Origin: Aminivibrio sp.
GTDB lineage: Bacteria; Synergistota; Synergistia; Synergistales; Aminobacteriaceae
Direction of reading: 5' to 3'
DNA: 54,171 nt
Assembly: GCF_016756745.1 (NCBI RefSeq)
Contig: NZ_JAESIH010000045.1
Location: forward strand, 1-54,171
This document shows positions 32,624 through 40,826 of the stretch, one piece after another. Within the stretch, counting starts at the first letter, position 1. Every line of letters starts with the position of its first letter. The translations under genes and the position numbers were made by a program. The notes beneath the pieces are model-generated. The model was not told the origin of the DNA, did no database searches, and saw nothing but the letters and a program-made list of their open reading frames with translations.

Positions 32624-33901
32624 CTACCTGCTGAACAGCAGGTTGGGAAGCCACGTGGACAGGGCGGGAATGTAAGAAACCAGAAGGAGCACGAAAATGC
32701 TCACCGCGAGGAAGGGCATGTTCGCCCTCGAAATCCTGCTGATGGAAATCTTGCCGATGCTCGAGGCCACGAAGAGGCACACCCCCACGGGAGGCGTGGT
32801 GAGGCCGATCATGAGGTTCAGCACGGCGATCATGGAAAAGTGGATCGGGTCGATCCCCACCTGGAGGGCCACCGCCAGCAGCGTCGGGAAGAGGGTGAGC
32901 AGCGCCGCGATGGTCTCCATGAAGGTCCCCACGAAGAGAAGCAGCAAATTGATCATCAGGATGATAAGGAACTTGTTCTTCGTTATCCCCAGGAGAAAAT
33001 CCGCCACCATCTGGGGAATCTGTTCGCTGGTGAGGATCCACGCAAAAAGGTTGGCGAGCCCCACCAGCACGATGATGGACGCCGTGGTGATCGAGGCCTC
33101 GAGAATCAGCCCGGGAAGCTCCCGGAAAGAGAGGTCCCTGTAGACGAACATGCCGACCACCACCGCATAGAGACAGGCCACCATGGCCGCCTCGGTCGGG
33201 CTGAAAAAGCCGCCGACGATGCCGTAGAGGATGAGCACGGTGAGCATGAGAGCCCAGAAAGCGCCGAAAAACTCCCTGAGGAGCAAACGGCGGGGCACCT
33301 TTTCGCCCTTGGGGTAGTTTCTCTTTTTCGAGATGAAATAGGCCACGATCATGAGCCCGACGCCGAGAAGCAGTCCCGGGACGGCGCCGGCGATGAAGAG
33401 CCTCCCCACCGATAGGCCCGTCAGCGTTCCGGCGATGATCATCGGCATACTGGGAGGGATGATGGGCCCGATGGTGGACGACGCCGCCGTGACCGCGCAG
33501 GAGAAATCGGCGTCGTAGCCTTCCTTTTTCATGGCGGGGATAAGGATGGCGCCGAGGCTTGCCGTGTCCGCCACCGCCGTTCCCGAAATGCCGGCGAAGA
33601 TCATGGAAGCCACGATATTGGCCTGGGCCAGCCCTCCCTGGATGTGCCCCACGAGGGCGTTGCAGAACCGGATGATCCTGTCGGAAATGCCGCCCCGGTT
33701 CATGAGGTTGCCCGCGAGGATGAAGCCGGGAATACACAGCAGGACAAAGACGTCGATGCCCGAATACATTTTCTGCGGTATCACTATGAGCGGGATGCCC
33801 ATCGTCCACAGGTAGACCAGGGATGAAATCCCCAGGCAGAAGGCTATGGGAAGCCCCAGAAAAAGGAGCACCAGGAATACGATAAAGAGTGCGGCCACCA
33901 T
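32624..33901 (-). CDS. dctM: TRAP transporter large membrane subunit
   Basis: A 425-residue polytopic protein of about 11-12 helices with the DctM signature: FVLLCIPGFILAGNLMNRGG, ANIVASMIFAGISGTAVADT, GPIIPPSMPMIIAGTLTGLS and GLTTPPVGVCLFVASSIG. It catalyses Na+-coupled uptake of the solute carried by DctP. ATG 33901 is chosen (GGGGAGGGG upstream, one base after the dctQ stop). In this locus the solute is probably a hexuronate or similar sugar acid, judged from the UxuA/UxuB context. Confidence 0.92.
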   Translation of the reverse strand: MVAALFIVFLVLLFLGLPIAFCLGISSLVYLWTMGIPLIVIPQKMYSGIDVFVLLCIPGFILAGNLMNRGGISDRIIRFCNALVGHIQGGLAQANIVASMIFAGISGTAVADTASLGAILIPAMKKEGYDADFSCAVTAASSTIGPIIPPSMPMIIAGTLTGLSVGRLFIAGAVPGLLLGVGLMIVAYFISKKRNYPKGEKVPRRLLLREFFGAFWALMLTVLILYGIVGGFFSPTEAAMVACLYAVVVGMFVYRDLSFRELPGLILEASITTASIIVLVGLANLFAWILTSEQIPQMVADFLLGITKNKFLIILMINLLLLFVGTFMETIAALLTLFPTLLAVALQVGIDPIHFSMIAVLNLMIGLTTPPVGVCLFVASSIGKISISRISRANMPFLAVSIFVLLLVSYIPALSTWLPNLLFSR

Positions 33902-33902
33902 T

Positions 33903-34382
33903 TCAGTCCCCTCCCCCCGCTGCAAGGCGCACGTCCCGGACGACCGAGGCCAGGGAGTACAGGACCACCGTTCCCGACAGAATCGACATGGACGCGAAAA
34001 TGTAGTGCATGGGAATCCGGAGAGACGCGGATGTCTGCATTCTGCCGATACCCAGGTTCTTCAGCGAATAATAGAACACTACGGCCATGAACCCCGCGAC
34101 AAGAAGGTCGAGCAGGATCTGGAGCCACCTCTGCACAGGCTTCGGCAGCATGTTCGTGAACACGTCCACGTTGACGAAGGCTTTCTCCCGGATGGCGAGT
34201 CCCGATGCGAAACTCACCGTGTAGATGAAGAGGAAGCGTGACGCCTCTTCGGTCCAGTGAGGGGACTTCGGCAGAAAGAGCCGGGCGTACACCTGAAGGA
34301 GCACCACCCCCACCAGGCCGAGGAATGAAAGGATGGAGCCGAGCTCAAGCACGCGACCGAAGAGCGACCAAAGTTTTCTCAT
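33903..34382 (-). CDS. dctQ: TRAP transporter small membrane subunit
   Basis: A 159-residue protein with four helices and the DctQ core: QVYARLFLPKSPHWTEEASR (first loop) and ASLRIPMHYIFASMSILSG (third and fourth helices). It sits next to dctM with a one-base gap and downstream of dctP. It stabilises the large subunit in the inner membrane. Confidence 0.9.
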   Translation of the reverse strand: MRKLWSLFGRVLELGSILSFLGLVGVVLLQVYARLFLPKSPHWTEEASRFLFIYTVSFASGLAIREKAFVNVDVFTNMLPKPVQRWLQILLDLLVAGFMAVVFYYSLKNLGIGRMQTSASLRIPMHYIFASMSILSGTVVLYSLASVVRDVRLAAGGGD

Positions 34383-34416
34383 GTCTGCCTTTCCTCATCT
34401 CCCGCCAGGGATAACG

Positions 34417-34450
34417 GCCCCGGGACCGTTCAGGAAGAAGGCCCCGGGGC
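34417..34450 (-). repeat. Hairpin between dctP and dctQ
   Basis: GCCCCGGG pairs with CCCGGGGC across an 18-base loop in the 79-base gap. Such processing or attenuation hairpins are common after binding-protein genes and could keep dctP expression above that of the membrane subunits. Confidence 0.4.
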
Positions 34451-34461
34451 AGTCCCGGATA

Positions 34462-35445
34462 TTACTGGATGGCAACGATCTTCTTGTACATCTCCTGAAG
34501 TTCAGGAGAAAGAAACTTCAGGACCGCCGGCTCGGCGATCTTCCTGAAGGCGTCCTTGTCAACCTCGACGAAGGTCATTCCCTTGTCCTTGAGGTCCTGA
34601 ACCAGCTGGTCCTGCTCGGCCCTGAACAGCCCGCGCTCGTAGGCCTGAGCCTCCTTGCCCGCCTCGAGAATTGCCGTCTGGATGTCTTTGGGCATGCTCT
34701 GGAACCTGTCCTCGCCGATGACGAGGTAGATCCAGCCGCGGACGTGCTCGGTCTTGTTGACGAACTTCTGGACCTCGAAGAAGCTGGCGCTCTTGATCAG
34801 GTCATAGGGGTTCTCCTGCGCGTCGATGATGCCCTGCTGCAGGGAGGTGAACACCTCGGAGAAGGCCATGGGCGTGGGCTTGGCGCCGAGGGCTTCCCAG
34901 GTGGCCACGAAAAGAGGCACGTTGGGAACTCGGACCTTCAGTCCGTTCAGGTCCTCCGGCTTCCTGATCTCCCTGTTGGACGTGAGGTTCCTGGCTCCCC
35001 GTTCGAACCACGCCACGGGACGGAGACGGACCTTTTCGATGACTTCCTTCTCAATGGCCTGTCCCACTTCGCCCTCGACGATCTTCTCCATGTGGGCCGA
35101 GTCCCTGATCATGTAGGGAACCGCGATGAGGCCGCACAGGGGAGCCCAGTTCATCATGGACTCGCCGGTGATGAGCATGTCGACGATCCCGGACTGGATG
35201 TTGCCGATGACTTCCATTTCCTTGCCGAGCTGTTCGTTGGGGAACACCTGGACCTTGACCCTGCCGTCGGTCTTCTGCTCGACAAGTTCGGCGAACTTCA
35301 ACGATCCCTTGTGCCAGGTGTGCTCCGTATTGGCAAGATGGCCGAGCTTGAGAGTGTATTCAGGCTTCTTCTCGGCAAAAGCGCCGGTCGCGAAAACAAC
35401 AGAAACAAGAAGTGCCGCCGCAACAAGAAGTGCAATTCTTTTCAT
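34462..35445 (-). CDS. dctP: TRAP transporter solute-binding protein
   Basis: A 327-residue periplasmic protein. A signal peptide (VAAALLVSVVFATGAFA) is followed by LKLGHLANTEHTWHKGSLKF. The family's anchor region, FERGARNLTSNREIRKPEDL and LKVRVPNVPLFVATWEALGA, contains the conserved arginine that holds the solute carboxylate. MAFSEVFTSLQQGIIDAQEN is the usual C-terminal family block. RBS AAAGGAGAAAAA precedes the ATG. It is the first gene of the TRAP operon, with the decayed GntR gene upstream. Confidence 0.92.
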   Translation of the reverse strand: MKRIALLVAAALLVSVVFATGAFAEKKPEYTLKLGHLANTEHTWHKGSLKFAELVEQKTDGRVKVQVFPNEQLGKEMEVIGNIQSGIVDMLITGESMMNWAPLCGLIAVPYMIRDSAHMEKIVEGEVGQAIEKEVIEKVRLRPVAWFERGARNLTSNREIRKPEDLNGLKVRVPNVPLFVATWEALGAKPTPMAFSEVFTSLQQGIIDAQENPYDLIKSASFFEVQKFVNKTEHVRGWIYLVIGEDRFQSMPKDIQTAILEAGKEAQAYERGLFRAEQDQLVQDLKDKGMTFVEVDKDAFRKIAEPAVLKFLSPELQEMYKKIVAIQ

Positions 35446-35546
35446 CTGATTTTTCTCCTTTCAGTAACCGATTCCTGCCTTCCCCCGCCGTATTGCCGGG
35501 GTACGTCCGAGCGCGGATGTTGAAGGATACGGAAGGCTTTCGTTCC

Positions 35547-36247
35547 TCACCTCCCCTGAGTGGTCCTGAAGTAGGAAAGATACTCTCTGCGGAGTTTCCC
35601 GAGATCGTAGTTCACTTGGTCAGGTGCTCGTTCACCGCTTCGCGGGCCTTCCAGTGATCCCTTTTCTCTATCACGTCAAGGAGAAAGGAGTGCGGGGAGA
35701 AAACCTTCTCCCCGCAGGTGGCGGAGAGGCTGAGCACCCGCACCCTGTCGAACTGGGAACTCATCTTCGCCGATGGGCTCCCGGATTCTCTCCTTGCCGC
35801 AGGCGGCGAACACGAGCCTGTTGAAATCCTCGTCCAGGGAGAAAAAACGAGTCGCGTCCCTGTCGCCGATGGCAAAGCGCCGGAGCTGGAGGTTTGCCTC
35901 AAGGGCTGCCGGATCTTCGGACGAGCGGACCTCGCAGGCAAGTTCCATGGTATGTGTTTCCAGGCACAACCTCATATCCCCCCCCTTCCTCCACCCTCTG
36001 CTCGTCCACCAGGGAAACGGTAGGTCCCCTTCTGGGGGTACACGTCCAGCAAGCCGTCCTGGACCAGTCGGATGAAGTTTTCCCTCACGGGAGTCCGGCT
36101 GCTGCCAAGCGGGGAAGCCACGTCATTCTCCGACACGGCGGAGCCTGGAGGAAGAACGAGGCTCACCAGGTCGTGAAGAATGGTGCGGAACGCCCAATCC
36201 CGTACCGTCTCGCCGTTTTCTTTCGGCAGAACCTCACGTGCGATCAT
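35547..36247 (-). pseudogene. GntR/FadR-family regulator broken by frameshifts
   Basis: Four consecutive pieces in changing frames reconstruct one GntR-type protein. (a) 36247 to about 35975: helix-turn-helix with LHDLVSLVLPPGSAVSENDV and SSRTPVRENFIRLVQDGLL. (b) To about 35745: CLETHTMELACEVRSSEDPA to FFSLDEDFNRLVFAACGKER, the start of the FCD ligand domain. (c) To about 35615: SSQFDRVRVLSLSATCGEKV then EKRDHWKAREAVNEHL. (d) The end YDLGKLRREYLSYF, stopping at 35547. Each piece fits the FCD family in order, so at least three frameshifts have occurred. It was probably the hexuronate-responsive regulator of the TRAP operon. Confidence 0.8.
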
Positions 36248-36415
36248 GGGGCCTCGCTTCAAATACTAGGCTACAAGTCGTTGCTGCATAGAAAAACCTG
36301 CTTCCGGAAACGAGAAAACTATCTCCCCTGAAAAGGGAAAAGTCAACATCAGCCTCATTTTTCAAGAAGGGAGGATGCGGACAGGGGATCCTTCACCCCT
36401 TACCGCTCCCGAACC

Positions 36416-37951
36416 TCATTTATTCACGTTCTCCTCGAGCATTTTGTCGGAGAACATCACGTATCCCTTCACGGGTCCCCAGGTCCAGTCCGGGTTTTTC
36501 GGGCTGTAGGCTCCCAGGGTCAGCATGAAGACCCCGTCGCTCTTCTTCACTGCCGCCTGAACCGTCACCTGGCGGGTAGCAGTGAGCCGGAGCACCCTGT
36601 CCGCCCCCTCCTGGAAACGCCATTCCTCTTTCCAGGCCGGAGAGACGATGTTCACCCGGAGAACCTCAGCGCCGGGGTGCTCGGACCTGATTGCGGCGGC
36701 AACGGCCTCACGGATTGCCTCACCCTCGGATCCGCCGAATTTTTCCGACAGCAGGCGGGTTTTTTCCACCCGCTTCTCCCGGAGAAGGGTTCCCTCCTCC
36801 TCCAGCCGGGCAAAGCCCGTGCGGGTTTCGACAAGGTCGGGATCGTCCTTCGGAAGGAAGACGGCGGCCTGGTCGAGAGAATTCTGTATCCTCAGCAGAA
36901 CGTCCCGTGAAAGGATATTGAAATCTTCGCCCCGCTCGGCCTTCGGGAGGTTTTCGGCAGTGAACGCCCTGCCCCATTCAAGCTGGGACTTCGCCTCGTC
37001 CAGGGCGGTTCTTCCGAGGCCTTCCAGGCTTGCCGAAAATTCACCGAGCCTCCGCTCAATTTCCTTCGCCGTTTCGGCGAGGAGCTCCAGGGGTTCCTTC
37101 ACTCCAGCATTCCTGTACTCTTCCAGGGCCGCGGCAGCCTCACCGTGAATCCTGTGCCTCCGGGCAAGTTCCTCGGCACTGATGTCGAAGCCGGCATAGG
37201 AAACCATTTCCTTCTCGGGATCCAGGTAAGGAGCGTCATCCATTCTTGACTTCGAGGCGACGAAAGGCCGGAGTTTTTTCAGCCACTCCCCGCTCATCTT
37301 CTCCCGTTCCGCCCGGGCGGCCTCCTCCGCTCCCTTTGAAGCCGATGCAGCGCTTTCCAGGGCATTGAGCTCCTTCCAGGCCGCTTCCAGCCGTTCGACC
37401 TTCGGGGTTACGTCCGGATGGTCGCTGAAGTCCGGGTATTCGGCCAGCAGTTTTCCGAGATTTTCTTCCGCCGGGGCCAGGGCCTCCCGCACCCTTGCGG
37501 GCAGCCGTGCAGGGTCCTGCTTGTCCCGGTCAGGCCCAAGAATGGTTTCAGCCCGCTTCAGGGCCCTGTCAGCCTCCATCAGATACCGTCCTGCCGTCGC
37601 CGGAAGCCGCTTCGGAGCCGCTGCGGGCGAAGCGGGCTTTCCTGCCGGGGCGGCCTGGGACGAGCTTCCCCTCCGCTTTTCTATTTTTACCGCAAGCTGG
37701 TCGATCCGTTTCTCCAGGGATGTCACCTGGCTGTTTGACGGATCGGCCTCCTTCGCCGCCGTTATTGTTTCTTTCGCTTTGGTGACGGATTCCCAGGCGC
37801 TGTCCATTTTTCCTGACATGAAGTCCTTGTCCGCGCTTCTGAACAGGGCGTTCGCCTCGGATAGCAGGGCCTTGACGTCAGCACCGAAAGAAATCCCGGG
37901 CAAGACTGCCAGACTTGCGATAATGATGCAAAGAGCCGCAAAAAGTCTCAT
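36416..37951 (-). CDS. Exported helical protein of unknown function with C-terminal beta domain
   Basis: A 511-residue protein with a signal peptide ending ISFGA. The first part resembles the TPR-like start of its neighbours (LLSEANALFRSADKDFMSGK). An Ala/Pro-rich linker (about 95-115) and long charged helices (likely coiled coil) follow, and the last 110 residues are a probable beta domain (WRFQEGADRVLRLTATRQVT to VKGYVMFSDKMLEENVNK). It is the last gene of the long minus-strand cluster; its ATG overlaps the preceding stop as ATGA. Not assigned to a family. Confidence 0.65.
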   Translation of the reverse strand: MRLFAALCIIIASLAVLPGISFGADVKALLSEANALFRSADKDFMSGKMDSAWESVTKAKETITAAKEADPSNSQVTSLEKRIDQLAVKIEKRRGSSSQAAPAGKPASPAAAPKRLPATAGRYLMEADRALKRAETILGPDRDKQDPARLPARVREALAPAEENLGKLLAEYPDFSDHPDVTPKVERLEAAWKELNALESAASASKGAEEAARAEREKMSGEWLKKLRPFVASKSRMDDAPYLDPEKEMVSYAGFDISAEELARRHRIHGEAAAALEEYRNAGVKEPLELLAETAKEIERRLGEFSASLEGLGRTALDEAKSQLEWGRAFTAENLPKAERGEDFNILSRDVLLRIQNSLDQAAVFLPKDDPDLVETRTGFARLEEEGTLLREKRVEKTRLLSEKFGGSEGEAIREAVAAAIRSEHPGAEVLRVNIVSPAWKEEWRFQEGADRVLRLTATRQVTVQAAVKKSDGVFMLTLGAYSPKNPDWTWGPVKGYVMFSDKMLEENVNK

Positions 37952-38196
37952 GAATCGTTCCTCCTTTCGCTGTTTCGTCCCTTTGTGATCAGGAAACACC
38001 CAGCCGCCGCAAGGGAAAGAGCCGCCGCTCCCGGCAGGGAGAGAAGCGCCCGGCCGAAACCCGCAAGCCAGGCCGAAAGGCCTGCTCCGGGAAGAAGCTT
38101 CCCGGCGAGAAAAACCAGGAAAAAATATTCGAAGACCATCCACGCCAGCAGGGCCGCTCCGGCGGCCAGGCAGGCCATGCCCGTCAGGCGTCTCAT
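37948..38196 (-). CDS. Small two-helix membrane protein
   Basis: An 82-residue hydrophobic protein with two predicted helices (LTGMACLAAGAALLAWMVFE and LSLPGAAALSLAAAGCFLIT) and a charged tail KGRNSERRNDS. It is linked by ATGA stop/start overlaps to both neighbours, which argues strongly for a real, translationally coupled gene. An in-frame ATG six bases earlier (38202) is possible. No family recognised. Confidence 0.6.
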   Translation of the reverse strand: MRRLTGMACLAAGAALLAWMVFEYFFLVFLAGKLLPGAGLSAWLAGFGRALLSLPGAAALSLAAAGCFLITKGRNSERRNDS

Positions 38197-39440
38197 GGAC
38201 ATGTAGTGTAGGGATTGTCGCACTGCTTCTCCGGGTCCAGCCAGCCGATAAACTCATGGCCTTTCGGGTGCCTGTACCGGACGAGGGCCCACTCCCCTTC
38301 GCCTCCGAGAACCGTCACTTCCTCGTCGCCGAAGATGTCGCCCACGGCGGGAGCATTTCCGTCGGGCCGTGTTCTCAGTACGGCCACGGAGCCCGGCGCA
38401 TAGTTGCGGAGACTCATTCCCACCAGTTCGCTGAAAACCCATCCCTTCGCTCCGTCGTGGAGAACCACCGAAAGCCATTTATCCCTGTGCCCCGTGACCT
38501 TCACCATGATGAGGGCGGGGTCATCGGGCTGGTGGGGCAGGACGGCGGTCACTTTTCCGTTCGGGGTCTCCCGCACGTTGGTTCCCTTGGGATCTGGGTC
38601 GATGATATACGCTCCGAAATCGCATGTTCCCTGGGAAGGGCGGTACAGGCTCCGGTCTCCGACAAAGGGTTCCTTTCCTCCTCCGGGTTTCTTTGCGCTC
38701 TCCCCGGACGGAGATTCCTGCAGGCCGCCGGATTTCAGGTCGTCGTAGAGCCCTTCGAGTTTCCTGAGCCGGGCGGTGTTCTTCAGCATCCGGGCGTGAA
38801 GGAGGAAGGCCTTGTCGGCGGTTTTCCCGTAGAACCAGGTCATGAAGGCGGCTTCCTTGTTCCGGAAGTCCTCCCAGGACTGCAGGGCCTCGGCGGCAAT
38901 GACTTCGCCGTTGGAGCCGAAGGCCTGGCCGAGTTTTTTATGGTCGTTCTTGACCTTCATGGCAGCAGCCAGCTGCTCCTCAGTCTGCCCCTTCGGATAC
39001 TCCCCGGGGAAGAAGGGTTTTCCGGCCCTGAGCTCTTCTATGTAGGCGACCAGCTCCAAGGCCCTCCCCCTCACCACGTCCATCTCGGCGATGGCGTTGG
39101 CTACAAGCCACATGGTCCCCCCGTCGAGGTTGTTGTAAATTGTGAGATAAACCCCGCCAAGGAGCTTGTACTCACTCTCTCTCCAGGGGATCCACGCTCT
39201 CTGGGCAGTCCGGAGAAGTGACTGTCCTTCCTTCGGCAGAAGTTTCATGAGTTCGTTATAGGCCCGGTTGAGTTCGCCGTCCCATTTTTTCTTCCCCATA
39301 TTCGCGCACTGAATGGTCCCCTGGGTGCTGGGATCGTCGTTCATGCACTTATCGATCTCCCCGTCCAGCGGATGGACCACTCCCCAGGCCGCGCCGCAGA
39401 AGCAGAGCACCAGAAGGACGCATAGGGCCCCCGTTCTCAT
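38193..39440 (-). CDS. Exported LprI-like (DUF1311) protein with SH3b domains
   Basis: A 415-residue protein starting at 39440 after GGGGAGG, with a signal peptide ending AAWG. Residues about 30-100 match the lysozyme-inhibitor LprI/DUF1311 pattern: spaced cysteines, then KKWDGELNRAYNELMKLL and RTAQRAWIPWRESEYKLL. The second half has two bacterial SH3 segments: TNVRETPNGKVTAVLPHQ followed by KWLSVVLHDGAKGWVFSELV, and AVLRTRPDGNAPAVGDIF followed by WALVRYRHPKGHEFIGWLDP. LprI-type domains inhibit lysozyme and SH3b domains bind cell wall, so a peptidoglycan-related role is plausible. Confidence 0.7.
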   Translation of the reverse strand: MRTGALCVLLVLCFCGAAWGVVHPLDGEIDKCMNDDPSTQGTIQCANMGKKKWDGELNRAYNELMKLLPKEGQSLLRTAQRAWIPWRESEYKLLGGVYLTIYNNLDGGTMWLVANAIAEMDVVRGRALELVAYIEELRAGKPFFPGEYPKGQTEEQLAAAMKVKNDHKKLGQAFGSNGEVIAAEALQSWEDFRNKEAAFMTWFYGKTADKAFLLHARMLKNTARLRKLEGLYDDLKSGGLQESPSGESAKKPGGGKEPFVGDRSLYRPSQGTCDFGAYIIDPDPKGTNVRETPNGKVTAVLPHQPDDPALIMVKVTGHRDKWLSVVLHDGAKGWVFSELVGMSLRNYAPGSVAVLRTRPDGNAPAVGDIFGDEEVTVLGGEGEWALVRYRHPKGHEFIGWLDPEKQCDNPYTTCP

Positions 39441-39457
39441 CGCATTTTCCTCCCCTG

Positions 39458-40192
39458 TCATTCGTAGACGACCCTGCGGTAGTGGAGACCGGTCACCCTG
39501 CCCCCACCCTCCGCCGGGTCCCTGTCGAACCGGATTTCGATTTCATCCCGTTCGTGGATGTAAAAATAACGCACCGGGGACTCCTTTTCCGAGGGTGCCC
39601 CAAGCTGGGAGAGAGCCTCGCCGGCATCCATGCCCATGACGATGTCTCCGAAGCCCATGAAGCCCGCGGGGATATCCACCGACTGGAGGGCGCCGTTCCA
39701 GTATGCGGCGTTGTGGCCGTGGAAGAAAAGGTCCACGATATGAACCGTGGTATTGAAATCGGGAAGCTTCACCTTTCGTTCCTCCCGCTTCATTGGTTCG
39801 CCGTACATTTTCACCGCCAGTGCAGGGGAGATGCCGAAATCATCCCGGATTTTCATGGCGTAGCGCCGGACCGTGCTGTCCGTCTCCTCGACGAAAAGAA
39901 ACTTGCCGTAGATCCACCCTTCGCCGAGCTGGTGGGAGACCACCCGGTACCACGGAAACGCCTCACCCGTTTCCTCTTTTCCGGTCACCACGAGTTCCCC
40001 TGTTTCGTAGTCGTGGCCGAACTGCCCCACGACCTTCGCCGAGGTGGAGGGGCCGCTCCGCAGGTTGACCCTCGATCCGGTGACGAAACCCGCCTTCGGC
40101 CATTCGTAATTTTCAGCCGCGGCGGCGGCGAAGAGGGGAACAGCCGTGAGAACCACAAGGATTGCCGCGGCGAGCCGGGCCCTTCGTTTCAT
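39458..40192 (-). CDS. Exported SH3b-domain protein
   Basis: A 244-residue protein with a signal peptide (AAAILVVLTAVPLFAAAAA). One bacterial SH3 domain follows (SRVNLRSGPSTSAKVVGQFG to PWYRVVSHQLGEGWIYGKFL, about residues 38-102). The rest (about 105-244) is a mostly beta region of unknown fold ending VTGLHYRRVVYE. It may bind the cell wall like its neighbour. It ends 17 bases before the LprI-like gene. Confidence 0.7.
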   Translation of the reverse strand: MKRRARLAAAILVVLTAVPLFAAAAAENYEWPKAGFVTGSRVNLRSGPSTSAKVVGQFGHDYETGELVVTGKEETGEAFPWYRVVSHQLGEGWIYGKFLFVEETDSTVRRYAMKIRDDFGISPALAVKMYGEPMKREERKVKLPDFNTTVHIVDLFFHGHNAAYWNGALQSVDIPAGFMGFGDIVMGMDAGEALSQLGAPSEKESPVRYFYIHERDEIEIRFDRDPAEGGGRVTGLHYRRVVYE

Positions 40193-40243
40193 AATTCCGT
40201 CCTCCTTTCGGCCGGGATGTTCCCGGCGACATTTCTTCCGTTT

Positions 40244-40789
40244 CTATTTCCTCGGCGGGCGGACTTCCACCTTGACAGTGCTTCCGTCGGCGATGAACCA
40301 GAAGCCGTTGATCTCTTTCATGTAAATCACCCGGGGATAGTCCGCACCGCCGCTCCTGAGGTAGAGCTGAAGCCCCTTCGGGTGACCCTCCACGGCCCGT
40401 TCGATCACCAGTTCGTAATTGTCCGGGTCCATGGCGTACCCGTTCTCGGGCACGGCCCCCCTGGCGTAGCTCCTGAAGATATGGGCGGTCTTCGGGCTTT
40501 TCATCCTGTCAGCGAAGAGTTTCATGATGGCCCGTCCGTCCCAGTCGGGCCGTTCGTCCATGGCGAGGGCGAGCATTTTCCGCCCCTCCGCCCGGGTGGA
40601 CCTGTCCATGTAGGCGAAGATGCCGTCGAAAAAGAGCTTCGCCGCCGCTTCGGGAGTTGTCCCCTCCTGCCGGTAGCGCATCTCGAACTCGAGGGCCGTC
40701 CTGGGAAGAGCCCCTTCGCACTGCACTGCCCAGGCCGCGGACAGCAAAAGGACCATCAGGCAGCAGACCCTGCAATGATTTCTTTTCAT
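40244..40789 (-). CDS. Exported NTF2-like small protein
   Basis: A 181-residue protein from ATG 40789 (GGGAGG upstream) with a signal peptide (CCLMVLLLSAAWAVQCEG; a lipobox-type Cys is possible). The body TPEAAAKLFFDGIFAYMDRS, then LQLYLRSGGADYPRVIYMKE and a closing NGFWFIADGSTVKVEVRP, suggests an NTF2/DUF4878-like cone fold, as in the 23683 protein. Active residues are not identifiable. Confidence 0.6.
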   Translation of the reverse strand: MKRNHCRVCCLMVLLLSAAWAVQCEGALPRTALEFEMRYRQEGTTPEAAAKLFFDGIFAYMDRSTRAEGRKMLALAMDERPDWDGRAIMKLFADRMKSPKTAHIFRSYARGAVPENGYAMDPDNYELVIERAVEGHPKGLQLYLRSGGADYPRVIYMKEINGFWFIADGSTVKVEVRPPRK

Positions 40790-40826
40790 TATCAGATTCC
40801 TCCCTTTCGTCATCACCGGCGGGCAG

